NCBI GenBank assembly: GCA_039881045.1
Contig: JAYWVB010000006.1
Span: 1,054,001 to 1,118,000, forward strand
Direction of reading: 5' to 3'
Source of the DNA: Chaetomium olivaceum
Lineage: Eukaryota > Ascomycota > Sordariomycetes > Sordariales > Chaetomiaceae
Length of the DNA stretch: 64,000 nucleotides
Of this stretch, positions 11,359-22,774 are shown one piece after another. The stretch's first letter is position 1, and each line of letters begins with the position of its first letter. The notes under the pieces were generated by a model, which searched no databases, was not told the origin of the DNA, and was given only the letters and a program-made list of their open reading frames with translations. The translations under genes and the position numbers were made by a program.

Positions 11359-12564
11359 TGTCGAGGGGGATGGGCGCGGTCTTGCCGAGGACCCCGTGCT
11401 GTTTGTCAGGGAGTGAGCACACCCACGGGCGGCGTGTTGTGTTGTGTTGTCGGTCGGTGCTGTGATGATGAATGCCCCGTGATGGCAATGCTGTGATTCG
11501 GTAATTATTATTATTATTATTATTGTAAACCTGGATGGTGGGAAAAGGGCAACGAGGAGAAGAGGGTTGGTGCAGGTCGCGCAGGCGAACTCTTGGTCAA
11601 GTCCTGTTCCGACTGGTGGTCCAACAGAACCATAGGTTAATGGATTTTGGAAAGCGTGAAAGAGTGTTGGCTCAGCCCACCACAATGTTTACGTTGTGCT
11701 TGAGGAAAGATCGAACGAATCTGCAGACTCGTGGCGGGCACTAACAGCCCGCCATTCCGAGGCCGATAACAGCTTCCTAAGTTAACTAGGTAGGATGGAA
11801 AACACCCTTGACGAGGAAACCCTCGGCACCTACTGATTTCTTGCCTTTAGGTTGCCAAATCCCCGGGAATCGACTGTGGTTGGCATATTCCACAAGGATA
11901 AACAAACACATGGAGTCGCAACAAACAATGCGGTAAACAAGGCATTCCTGTGCCATCAACTTGGGCCATGTTTCTTCACCATTTTAGTAGTACATGCAGC
12001 CGATCCAAAACGCCATACGATGGATGCTAAAATTGAAAGAGGACAAGAGGAAGCGACACGTGCTTGTCAGGTAATGGCGCTCGAAACACAACAGCCCCAC
12101 GTTGGCCATGTGTGGCAATATCTGCAAGTAGGTAACTACTCAGTATCAACCTTGTTATCAGTCATCCAGGTAGAGCGACGGACCGTGGAAGGGATTTTAT
12201 GATGAACCATTCTCACGCAAAGTTCTCACTCGCTGACATGGAGACATTTTCTGTCACCACAGGGCCACTCAAATCCCGATATATGCACACCACTTGAACA
12301 AACTTGAATCAATTCATAAGGTGCCTGTTAGCTAGAGGCAGATACTTTTCCTTCCTCTTCCAGCCTATAAAATCGTCTTCCAACGAGGGAATCACGGTCC
12401 CTCACTGCATAGAAGTCCACGCATTAACCCAATAAAAACCTCGAAAGTGATATCCTACTTCCAAAGTTGAAGTATATGGACATGAGGAACCCAGCCCAAG
12501 CAAAACGCCAAATCCCAAATGCTGCCAAGTCTAAGACAGAAAAGAAAAATAATCCAGACAAGGC
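11359..12564. other. Intergenic region, 1.2 kb
   Basis: Lies between the 5' end of the DUF1295 gene and the 3' end of the PEPCK gene. It contains the ATT microsatellite near 11.5 kb and otherwise AT-richer sequence with no coding ORF or RNA gene recognised. Confidence 0.55.
11503..11524. repeat. (ATT)n microsatellite
   Basis: An uninterrupted run of about seven ATT units lies upstream of the DUF1295 gene, visible directly in the sequence. Confidence 0.9.
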
Positions 12565-15165
12565 CTAAACGACCGGGCCAGCCTTGACAACATCCTCGGT
12601 CGCCTCACTCTCGTACTTCTTGAAGTTCTCCAAGAACAGGGAGCCGAGCTTGGTAACCTCAGCATTGAAGCTGTCGTCACCCGCAGTCCAGGCCTTCTTG
12701 GGGTTGAGCAGCTCTGCCGGCACACCAGGGCAGGATGTGGGCACCTGGAGGTTGAAGACATCGTAGTTCTCGTACTCGACCTTGGCGAGCTCGCCGCTGT
12801 GGATGGCGTCGAGGATAGCGCGCGTGTACTTGAGCGGGCAGCGCTTGCCGCCCTGGGCGAAGCCGGCACCGACCCAACCGGTGTTGAGGAGCCAGGCGTT
12901 GGCGTTGTGCGACTCAATCTTGTCAGCCAGCATCTTGGCGTAGCGCATCGGGTGGAGAGCGAGGAAAGGCTGGGCGAAGCACGACGAGAAGGTCGCCTGG
13001 GGCTCGAGCACGCCTTCCTCAGTGCCGGCCATCTTGGACGTGTAGCCGCTGATGAAATGGAACATGGTCTGGGCGCTGTTGAGCTTCGAGATGGGCGGGA
13101 GGACGCCCCTAGCGTCACAGGTGAGGAGGATGATGTTGGAGGGTGGTTATTCGACAAGCAAGGAATCTTGGCGTTGCTGATGTACTCGATCGGGTATGCG
13201 CAACGGGTGTTCTCTGTCAGAGTAGAATCGTCGTAGTCAACAACGCGGGTGTCCTGATCGAAGACGACGTTCTCGAGCACCGAGCCGAAGCGGATGGCGT
13301 TAAAGATATCGGGTTCCTTCTCAGCCGAGAGGCCAATCGTCTTGGCGTAGCATCCTCCCTCAATGTTGAACACACCACGATCACTCCAGCAGTGCTCGTC
13401 ATCACCGATTAGCGCGCGGTTGGGATCCGCTGACAGGGTCGTCTTGCCGGTTCCGGACAACCCGAAGAATAGGGTGACGTCGCCGTCCTTGCCCTCGTTG
13501 GCGGACGAATGCAGCGTCAAGATGTTGTGCTTGATAGGGCCCTCGTAGAACATGACGGTGAAGATGCCCTTCTTCATCTCACCGGCGTACTCGGTACCCA
13601 GGATAACCATCTCCTTCTCGGCAAAGTTGATGGCAACCGATGTGCCGGAAGTCATGCCTTCGGTGTAGCGGTTGGCGGGGAAGCGCCCAGCGTTGTAGAT
13701 TGTGTAATCTGGGTGGAAGTGCTCGAGCTCCTCGCGCGGGGGGCGGATGAGCATGTTGCGCATGAAGAGAGCGTGGTAGGCGCGTGCGCATACGACGCGC
13801 ACCTTGATGCGGTACTTCTCGTCCCAACCAGCATAGCCATCAACGACGTAGATGCGGTTTCGAGTGTTGAGGTAGTCGACGGCGCGTTCGCGGTTGATCT
13901 TCCATACCTGTACGCAGCACGTGTGGTCAGCATTGTGGTCATGATCAGGGGTCCACGTGATTCGGGATTGTGTGGGGCGAAACGGGACTCCAGCGATCGG
14001 CTACCGGGGTGTGAAGTCGTGGGTCTGCAGGGGAATTATGACGACAATTGACAGGGGTGCGGCAGGCCGCGGCAAAAACACGACATAATGATGTCGGTGC
14101 ACTGTAGCCCAGGCGAACTATCGCAACATCCGGTCGGCCGAATGCTCGAGCGAACTGCCAAATGCCAAGGGCAGTGGCGTTCTCGAGCAATTGGCCCTAA
14201 GTTTTGATGCAAATGCAATTTCTCAGGTGCGGCTGGCGAGCGAGCGAGATCACGCTCGTTGTCCTCGTGACCAAACAGCCGCGGAACCAAGCAACGGCTA
14301 GAATCGGGCTGCCAAATTGGCGCGCAAGGGGTAAAGAAAACGACAAAGAATGCGCCGCTCTTACCTCGGGATCCATGGGCTTGTTGACAGGTCCCCACCT
14401 ATTGGAATCCTGTCAGCATTTTATTCACGCCATTGCAATGGTTGAGAATCACAGGAAGTAAGTCGAATAAGGACATACCAGATGTCATTTTCTGATGTTG
14501 GCTCCTTTACGATCCGCTTGTCTAGCGGAGAGCGGCCGGTCTTCTTGCCGGAATAGGCGGTCAAGGCGCCACTTGATGCGACGGCGGTGCCGGTCTCGTA
14601 CACGAGAGCATCTTCGTAGAGGGCGGCGACTGAAGGGTTGGGGATCTGGAGAATGCAGTCAGATGGGGATTGGCTCTGGGGGTGGAGACGGGAGATAACT
14701 CACAATTGCGACTCGGGTGTAGTCGATGTGGGCTTTCTCGTGGAGCTCCTCCTCTGCGTCATACAGTTAGAATCCAGACGAGAAGGGGATCAAAGACGTC
14801 GACGAGTCCGAGCTCTCTCCGACTGTTCATACCTAGCTCGGTGTGATCACTTTGGGGTCTGTATTGCTTCCCGTTAGAACTGCCCAGTGTTCTTGAAGAC
14901 GGAGAGTGACACGGCACTAACATGATACCACCGGGATGGAGACCGGTCTTGTTGACGGTATTGACGAGCACTACATAGGAGAAGCTAAGGTTAGCAACCG
15001 AGGCCTCAACATACAAGCCAGATGACCAAGTAGGCTCTCTTGGAAGTAAGACGACTTACTGTTGACGGCGGCGGAGGAGGGTCTGTTGGTAAGGAGTTGA
15101 CTTCGAGGGCCTTTGACTGAGGGATCGGTGTAGGGAGAATTGGTTCTGGCGACGGGGTCCTTCAT
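12565..15165 (-). CDS. pck1: Phosphoenolpyruvate carboxykinase (ATP), gluconeogenesis; one-base frame break
   Basis: Converts oxaloacetate plus ATP to phosphoenolpyruvate, ADP and CO2, the committed cytosolic step of gluconeogenesis (acuF/acu-6 in fungi). Seven exons: 15165-15060, 14970-14922, 14858-14833, 14753-14704, 14645-14479, 14398-14365 and 13907-12565. Junctions restore VNKTGLHPGG, SDHTELEEELHEKAHIDY, IPNPSVAALYEDAL, GKKTGRSPLDKR, ENDIWWGPVNKPMDPE and VWKINRERAVDYL. The P-loop FFGLSGTGKTTLS, the metal/nucleotide motif IGDDEHCWSD and FHFISGYTSKMAGTE are all intact. Reading shifts by one base at 13138-13143: PCLSNNHP in one frame is followed by SNIILLTCDARG in another, as expected if one C is missing from a CCC run. 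The corrected product is about 591 aa. The ATG at 15165 is the first ATG for about 185 nt upstream. Three mini-exons of 49, 26 and 50 nt and a 457-nt intron are notable. Glucose repression is expected but not shown by the sequence. Confidence 0.93.
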
Positions 15166-18100
15166 GGTTCTTAAGTGCTTTTTGCCGTGCTCGAGTTCGG
15201 GTGGCTTAGGGGCGTGTGTTAACAGGGGGCGCGGGAGTTGACAATAATTCGGCAATGTGGATTTACGGGAAATCCACTTTCTGTTGGAAAAGACAGGGGA
15301 TACAAGGCTTGGGGGTAGGGAAGTGGTGTTATCAAGAAGTCTACACTCCTGCCGTACCCGAGGCTGAGGAGTGAGACTATATAAAGGCGTGGGGCGTCGA
15401 GACCAACCACGCCCAATGGCGAGTGGCGAGAGCATTCCACCGACACTGACGTGCGCCAGGACGGGACTGTGCCCGGATACAAGTGGATGACCGTTCGGGC
15501 TGGCGGTGATTGGGCCGCTGGAGCACGAATTGTTTCCGGAACTCGTCGATCCCACCCCTGTCAGGCTCGGGAAAGACGACGACGATGCCCAGTTTCACGG
15601 CCTTGGTTGGGGTCAGGTTGAATGCAACTCTGCGTTTGTGTATGCTGCGACGGTGCATCATGATCAGTGCTCCGTTAGATTTGTTTGGATGGCTGCAGGG
15701 CAGACACAGGAAAGTGCTAATCATGGTTGAATTCTTTTGTCAAATCTTGCCGTTTCTGGTTCTCTGCACCTTCCTGAGCTTTCCGTCCCAACCCATCGTT
15801 GGCAGGCACGCAGGGTGCTGTTTCCGTCCCAAGTCCCTTTCGGCAACTTGAACCACGACGGAATTACAATCCCGACCCTTGAGCTCCCTATCCCGACTCC
15901 CTGCTTTCACTATCGGTCTGTGAGATGTAATTCTGTACCTGGCCATCCTGTGTACCAACCACCCCCCCTCTACCGATCTTATTTGCTTGATCTTTTGTGG
16001 ACGGCCGGGGAAAGCAGGGACAATCTGAGATGTTGGTTTCAGCGACCCGATTCGGAAGTGGGGCTCCTCCACACTCCATGGTATCGGGAACGAAAACATC
16101 GGTCTCGACAAGAGGCTGAGCAGGCCACATGACCTACTGTAACAAAATACCCTGCAAATTCGTACGGCGTGGCCGTTGTCAAAGTTGCTGTCTAATTTCC
16201 CTGCTATTTTTGAGCATCAGCTGCCTGGTGTTGGACTGTGGTTCTTTACTTTGGCCAGACCAAACGGACAGGGCTGACGTTGAAGGGGCTCAATGCAGGC
16301 CCGGCTCTCGCGATTGGGCCGAGGTGCTGCATGGCGCTCCCGCTGTGTCAACCCGCCACTGGCACAGATTGTCCCAAACCATCACAGAACGGTTTCCCTC
16401 TCGCTTCAGCGCCAAGATGGTGACTCCAACTGCCTCGACAATCCGGGGCGCTGGAGCTGCCCAGCCCTTGGCAGCCCTGCTTCTCCCGGGTCACGGCCTG
16501 TTCTCGAAGGATGATTGTTACCCCGCGAGATCCACCAATGTTGAAAACTCTCACAAACAAGTGACAAAGCTCTGGCCGCCGCTAAACCGAAAAGCCCATG
16601 ATCCAGAAGCTGGCTTCCCCGCGAATTACCTCAAAGGGTTGACTGAAACTACGCCAAAACCGGACGTTGGAGATCTCAAGGCACCGCCAGGCCAACCAGC
16701 AAGCAAGCAATTCAACTCCCGTTCCGAAGAAATATCGGAACCGAGAACCGCAACCACAGCCAGGCACCAACACGCCCAGCACGCCCAGATAAACCGACCG
16801 ATAAACACTCCCGAACCTCACGGAAGGACCCCCGCCACCTTACGCGTGCCCCACCTCGATCTCACCCCAGTACCATATTCGTTGCCGGCAGCTTTCCGTC
16901 ATAGGTCAGCGAGACGGTCGTGAATCACGGTGCATCAGGGATGCTCCGGCATTGCCCGATCTAAGGACTGAAGATGCGACACAGATTAAGTGAAAAGGGG
17001 CTATCTCAAGAACGTCAGGACCCAGTCTTCATCCCGGAACAGGATTCGCACTCTCATCAACCGGCCGAAAGGCTGCTTCGCTGTTAGGGAGTGACATCAG
17101 TTGGCGGACACTGGGCCTGGACCCTTACGTAACTTGGCACCAGCGTGACCTTGCCGGCGCTGGCCCGGGCATCTTCCGCATGTGATTGTCAGAAATCGAT
17201 GCAAAATGATTGGACAGCGGAACTGAACACGGCAATGCGCGGTTGTAAGAACCCAGCTGCTCAAAACCCAGCAGAGTCACGCGGACACAAACGGCGGTAA
17301 AGGGGAAGCAAATTTCTGACTTCGGAGGTCAATTTGCAATGGAAAGCGGTCGAGTGGCCCTGCAGGAAGGTTGTGCATGACGATGACGAGAACAGGCAAC
17401 GCCAGGAGGCTCCTCGCCGCTCGTGGATTGGCGCTGGATATTCGCCAAGTCTGTTTACGCTGCCACACCTTCTGAGCATAGCGTGTACCGGTGAGCTGGT
17501 GTTGTCCTGGTGTGCTGGCTCGCTGGCTTGCTCGATGCGAGGACCAGAACGTCGACGCCGCCAAGAAGACGCCCAGGAGGCCCAGGATTACAGAAACAGC
17601 TCCACCGGGATCCCTCACCATGTTGAAAGCGCACCCCAGGGCGTGGGCCAGATAACCTGTTCCGGTTTCTTCCTTGCCCTGGCCCTCCCTGTAGCCGGTG
17701 TGTGATACAGTACCGTCTCCCGTTCTCCCGTTGAGCCGGCAGCCCGTCTCGGCCCTTGATTGCGTCTCCAACATCTGCCGATTCCCCGATATCCGCCGAC
17801 TCGGGGCTTCTTGGCAGCCGCCCAGTATCGCCCAAATTCGCACACTGCATCCGACGATGGCCGACTGCAACTTTTTGAGGACTCTCGGCGATGCAAGGCG
17901 TTCTCGAAACGCGTCACGGAGGCCTCCCAGCTCACCATCATCCTTGAGTTATGCCTCATTTTTGTCGGGCTCTCTTCCGACGTCTGTCGGTTGAGCCCAA
18001 ATTCCGTCAGTTGGGCCCATGTGTCCATCAGTCAAAGGTGTCCCGAGCCGGGAATACGATGGCGTACATCGGAAAGTGGTCAAAGCACAATGCACTCGCA

Positions 18101-20185
18101 ATGAGTGTCTATCTGAGAGATAAGACAATATGCAAGCACTATAGATATAATACCGCAAAAAAAACCGCTTCGGCAACCCATGCCCAGACGGGACAGCCCG
18201 CACTCCTCCACCAACCCCGGATTCAAGACATCCAGGTTTGGCAAAGGGCCGACGAGGCTCACAACCGAGCAAATCTGAGCTCGCGTGGTGGATAATCCAC
18301 CCCGAGACACCAGCAGGTACCCTAGACACTATATGTACATCATCGACGGGGGACGGGCCGCGCCTAGGCATTGTCGCCAAGAGTCACTTCATACCCGGGG
18401 CAGTGGTCGGGCGGTGGTATAGGACCAGTGGGTTCATCGAGAGGCTCCTGACTTTCCATTGCCATTGGCTGCAGCCGGTGTTAGTCGTACGCGGCTCCGT
18501 CTTCCTCCCTACGCACCCTTACCCGCTGCTCTCGCACTTCATCCCTATCTACAAGCTGACCATGCAACCCCCCAATGCTCCCCCTTAATATTCCTGCCGT
18601 TCCCCGAAGTTGCTCTCACCGGATCTAACGTCTCGTGCTTTATCACCGTCAGCGGTTCACACGTTGGTGCAACAACTAATACGGGGACACAGCACGATCG
18701 GCTCCCTCCTCACGGTCGGCATCCCGGAATGCCCCATTAGCCACGCGGGTGAGACAATGGGAATGGAAGCAGCGTCGGTACGCGATTTTCCGGCGAAACT
18801 CGACACAAACACTGCATCTCACTGATTCCCTTCCTCCGAGACCCGCCACCGCGGTCCCACCTATCTTTGATTGCCGCTGATCGATCGCGGTCCATCATGG
18901 TCCCGCAACCCCAATGTGGTCTTTACCGAGGTCGATGTTGGGGCTGCTGGCCGTGAGACATGGCTTGAGACACGATGCACTTGCCGAAAGCTTGTTTTTC
19001 CAGTTGCGACGTTACATGGTCATCGGGCGCCCTCCCCCCGTTGTGGACCTGTGTTACGGGAACCTGCTCAGTTTGTGGTTATGGACGCTTGTTCGCTCTC
19101 AGCTGTCCGCCGTGAGCACCCAGGGGCACAGGTTCGGAGCGACCATCGTGATCGGAATCGTGTGAGACTTGCACAGTCTCCAAATCTATCACGCGGGCCA
19201 TGTTCTACCGACGGTTGATTTGGAATGACGCCTGGCGTTTCGTGTCTTCGTCCACTTGAAATCAAATGGTGGTACATAGTCCAGTTGGCAAAAGACAGAA
19301 CTTAGCAGAATGCTGTAGTTCTGGCCGTTAACGGGAATTAAAATGCCTCTGCTAAAGCCATCGACGACCTGTCAAGTTGTCAATATGTTCCTCCGAAGAG
19401 ATTGCGTGCTGCCCAAACAAATATTGGTAGTAGTATCCTTGATTCTGTTAATGCCATTCAAGTTGGCCAGTAACTTGATAGTCTTGCTGGAGTTTCGATG
19501 CCCCCTATCTGTACACTGCATCACTGGCTTAGGTACCATTGACTAAGCAGTTCGAATTTGTCATCGATGTCGCTCATCTCAACCCATTTCAACCCTCAAA
19601 AGCACTAGCGGTTGGTGCCATTACGGATACTACTTTTGACACTCCTGGGCGTCATGCACGCCATGTATAATAGCCTTCCGTAAAATCATCTAATTCTATC
19701 GTTATCTTCCAGAGAAGCGAGCGTGACCACCACGAGAAGCAACCGCAGCAACCGCGCTCCCACCATTTAGTGAGCGTCTCGGGCGGCTCATCTATATTGC
19801 CTCCTTCTCCATGCCGTTAAGCTGAGAAATGAAAATGACGAAACACTTCCTGTCAGGCGGTACACGGCCTCCGAGCTTCCGCCTTAGTCGGCCCATTCTA
19901 CCCATTGAGAAACGGAATTGGTTCTCTAAACTCCAGGAGTGAACAAAAGAGTTTGTTCAGGGACTGCAAAGGAACCCCGAGAATGCAAATAAATCTGGAA
20001 TCAAATAATGGCACGCCGTCTAGGATACCACCGCAGTCATCACCGAATTACCCCTGAACTCCATCGCCCCCCGCCCCCCGCCCTCCCCAAAAAAGAGGCC
20101 GCATTTCTGACAGCCAACCCCCGTTCTACTCGTCCCTGACATCCCACCCCATCTCTACTCATCCCTCCCGCCCTCACCCTCACCC
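15166..20185. other. Long gene-free region, 5 kb
   Basis: Between the PEPCK 5' end and the P450 3' end. Base composition is close to the surroundings except for an AT-richer part around 19.3-19.8 kb. Several ORFs up to 264 codons occur on both strands (for example 16129-16923 and 17277-17870), but they overlap one another in different frames and show no domain, codon bias or splice structure. No transposase, reverse transcriptase, tRNA or 5S rRNA motif was seen. It may hold the regulatory DNA of PEPCK, a non-coding RNA or a decayed element. Confidence 0.55.
15377..15387. promoter_or_regulatory. Possible TATA box upstream of PEPCK
   Basis: TATATAAAGG on the plus strand (CCTTTATATA on the minus strand) lies about 212-222 bp upstream of the PEPCK start. 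No ATG occurs between this element and the proposed start on the minus strand. Because the element is near-palindromic its direction is ambiguous. Confidence 0.4.
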
Positions 20186-22031
20186 TCACAGGCAACCCCC
20201 CTCCATAGGCAGCGTCAGGCTTGTCTGGCTCCTCCTCCCCTCCACCGGCCCGTCCCACCCCTTCTCCACCTCAAACCCCCACACCACCGCGGGGATAACC
20301 TGCACGGCAATGGCCTCGGCCATCTTCTTCCCCAAACACGCCCTCGCACCACCGTAGAAGACAGGGAACTCAGCCGCCGTCTTGCCCTGCACGAACTTCT
20401 TCTTCTTCTTCTTCTTCCCCCCCACCACCCCCTCATCACCCTCATCACTCTCCTTCCCACCCTCCCCAGTAGCAGTAGTCGTAGTAGTAGTAGTATCATC
20501 ATCAACCAAAAACCGTTCGGGCCTAAACGCCCGCGCGTCCTCCCCCCACGTAGCCCGCGATCGCTGCATGGCCCACAAGCACCAGACCAGCACGGAGCCG
20601 CGCGGGAGGAGGGTGCCGTCGGGCAGGGCGGTGTCGGCCTGGCACTGGCGGATCTCGAAGGGGATGGGCGGGAAGAGGCGCAGGGCCTCGTGGAAGACGG
20701 CGGTTGTGTAGGGGAGGGCTTGGGGGGTGAAGAGGCGGGTGTCGATGTTGATGCCGATTGTCGTCGAGGGGGGTTGTGGTGTGGGTGGTTGGGGTTGTTG
20801 TTGTTGTTGCTGTTGGGAGAGAAGAAGGAGGTGTTGGACTTCGGCGCGGATTTTGGCCACGGCCGAGGGGTGCTGCAGGAGGAGGTAGAAGGTCCAGGTT
20901 AGGGCCTGGCCGGTTGTGTCGCGGCCGGCGGAGAGGTAGGTGAGCGCGGCGTCGGCGACGGTTTCCTCGTTGCCGAGCGCGTCGAGGAGGGATTGGATTA
21001 AGGAGCCCGAGATGTCGTCGAGTTTGCTATCCCCGTTTGGTGCGCCGGCGGTTTCGTGTTTAGAGTGCTGCTCATTCCGGTCGTTGACTGCGCTGGCGAC
21101 GATACGGCGGCCGAAATTCTTGACCACGGACACGGACCGGCGGTATCTGGAACCGGTGAAGAGTTCAGTTATGCGCCATAGAGGGTTCTGGAAGCGCTCG
21201 GCCGTGATGCCAGAGGCGTAGTCAAAGGCCAGGGAGAACTCGTCGTTAGAGTGCATCTCCATCTACGTTTCGTTAGTTAGGGGTAACGTGGGTTCGGCGG
21301 GTTACTTGCGTTGTAGGCCATCTTCCCCATGAGTTTGGTGGTAATCTCGTGAAAGACATGCTGTAGGTCGACAGTCTTCTTGCTGGCGCTAGACTTTAGG
21401 TATTCGGCGCTCTCAGATAGGTATTGAGGGAGCGCCACGTCGGTGAGCACCCTCAGGTTGGCCGTGTTGAGGAACGCGGCGCCCGCCTTCCGCTGCAGCT
21501 TCCAAAAGTCACCATCGGCGTTGATGATACCGTTGCCTAGATAATATGACGGGTTAGGACGGTCGGGGCTGATGCAAAATACACAACTCACCAAACAAGT
21601 CCCATGCCCGCCTTTTTACAAACTCGCCCTTGGTAAATAGCCCCTCATTTTTGAAGACGAACTCGAGATTCTTCGGGTCATGGATGAGCACTCCCGGGGG
21701 CAGGGTTGGCACACGCAGAGCGGCCGTCTCATAGCCAAACTCGCGCTGGCACTGCTCAAACCAGCTGAGTAGGTCCCAACGGGACTGCAGGAACTTGATG
21801 CCGTTGCCGACTAGGGGGAGGGTGTCTGGGGGGTTCCTGAACGGTGGTCAGCGGAGGCTTAGGACTCAACAACATGCTTCCATGCTGTATTCAAGATCAA
21901 TCCTTCATTCCTTACCTCAAAGGTTCTCCGTTTCTTGTAATAGCCTTCCCTGGCCTAGAAACAGCACGGATGAGAATGGCTAGGACCACGGCAACAACAA
22001 TGTAGTTGCCATATTCGACAACAAGCCCCAT
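20186..22031 (-). CDS. Cytochrome P450 monooxygenase (CYP52/CYP63/CYP86-like)
   Basis: ER-anchored haem-thiolate monooxygenase. Exons are 22031-21916, 21836-21592, 21536-21310 and 21262-20186, giving 554 aa. The N-terminal hydrophobic anchor includes YIVVAVVLAILI. Other landmarks are NGIINADGDFWKLQRK (C-helix region), AGRDTT in the I helix (about residue 308), EALR (ExxR, about 398), the FRPERF segment, and FYGGARACLG with the haem ligand Cys near 505. Overall it resembles the fungal clan that hydroxylates fatty acids or alkanes; this is inference only. The third intron (21309-21263) is GC-AG: the only donor keeping the frame into MEMHSNDEF is GCAAGT. Between FRPERF and the haem loop there is an unusual low-complexity insert (Thr run, acidic stretch, seven Lys), and a Gln/Pro-rich insert lies before the ExxR motif. 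It is divergent from the methyltransferase-like gene at 22775. Confidence 0.93.
21263..21309 (-). other. GC-AG intron in the P450 gene
   Basis: A 47-nt intron with donor GCAAGT and acceptor GTAG, phase 0, between GKMAYN and MEMHSNDEF. The GT dinucleotides nearby would put the next exon out of frame. Confidence 0.75.
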
Positions 22032-22774
22032 ATCGTCGGTTGTTGTCGACGGGCTTGCGCCAAAAGGTCAATAGTTAGGGCCGGGAAGGGAACATCTAGG
22101 GGCCTTTTGATCGGGGATCTGTGACGTTTGTGTGCAGAACCGAGAGGCCCTAGCTCAGCCGACTCGAGTCTTACACCACAAAAGGAAGGCTGTGTGACTG
22201 CAAGGTACCTTTGGCGAGCCAATGGCTGCGTTGGCTTTTTGTGAAACCTGAACGGAGTGGATTCGGATCGAACGGGTAAAAATGGAGAGAAGGGCTGCAA
22301 GATGAGAGACGCGTGTGTTTCCTGCAAAGGTCTTGAAAAGTCATTGAACTAGGAGGTTCGTCTCAAGTGAGATTGGTTGTTTGGTGGTTGGTGGTTGGTG
22401 TTTGGGATGGCACAGTTCCCGTCTGAGCCATCTTTTGCTGCTTCAACCCCTGCCGTGCGACTCTTGTACCCTGCAGGCACATCATCTTGGCGCGCAGGGA
22501 TCATTTCCAGCATTCCAGTATGTCTTACAGCACTCACTCATGACACAGGCGCCACCATGCACGCTTGAGCAACGTCATGACAACTTCGAACACATCACGA
22601 CTGCCGTAAAAAATCAAGATTGATCGACCTTTATTTCATTAAAATTCCACATGCGGAAACGAAAAATCGGGCCAAACCAGGATCGCAAAATTCTCCATCT
22701 CACTTCCAAACTTTGACATTGACTTACAACTTACTATTGCAACTCACTAATAAAACCACAACTAATACAACACA
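22032..22774. promoter_or_regulatory. Shared divergent promoter region, P450 / methyltransferase-like
   Basis: 743 bp separating the starts of two outward genes, so it must hold both promoters. It is AT-rich just before 22775 (many CAACTAATAAAACC-like runs). No specific factor site is claimed. Confidence 0.5.

Noticed and set aside
13138..13143. Programmed ribosomal frameshifting as an explanation of the frame breaks
   Set aside because: No slippery heptamer or shared downstream structure was seen. Breaks differ in direction and occur in unrelated genes, which fits indel error better.
13908..14364. Separate small gene inside the long PEPCK intron
   Set aside because: Short ORFs only, none with a start, motif or splice logic of its own.
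16129..16923. 264-codon ORF on the plus strand in the gene-free region
   Set aside because: No domain, signal or splice context; Pro/Thr/Arg-rich composition as expected from random GC-rich sequence, and it overlaps other-frame ORFs.
17277..17870. 197-codon ORF on the minus strand
   Set aside because: No recognisable family, and competing ORFs of similar size occur in other frames.
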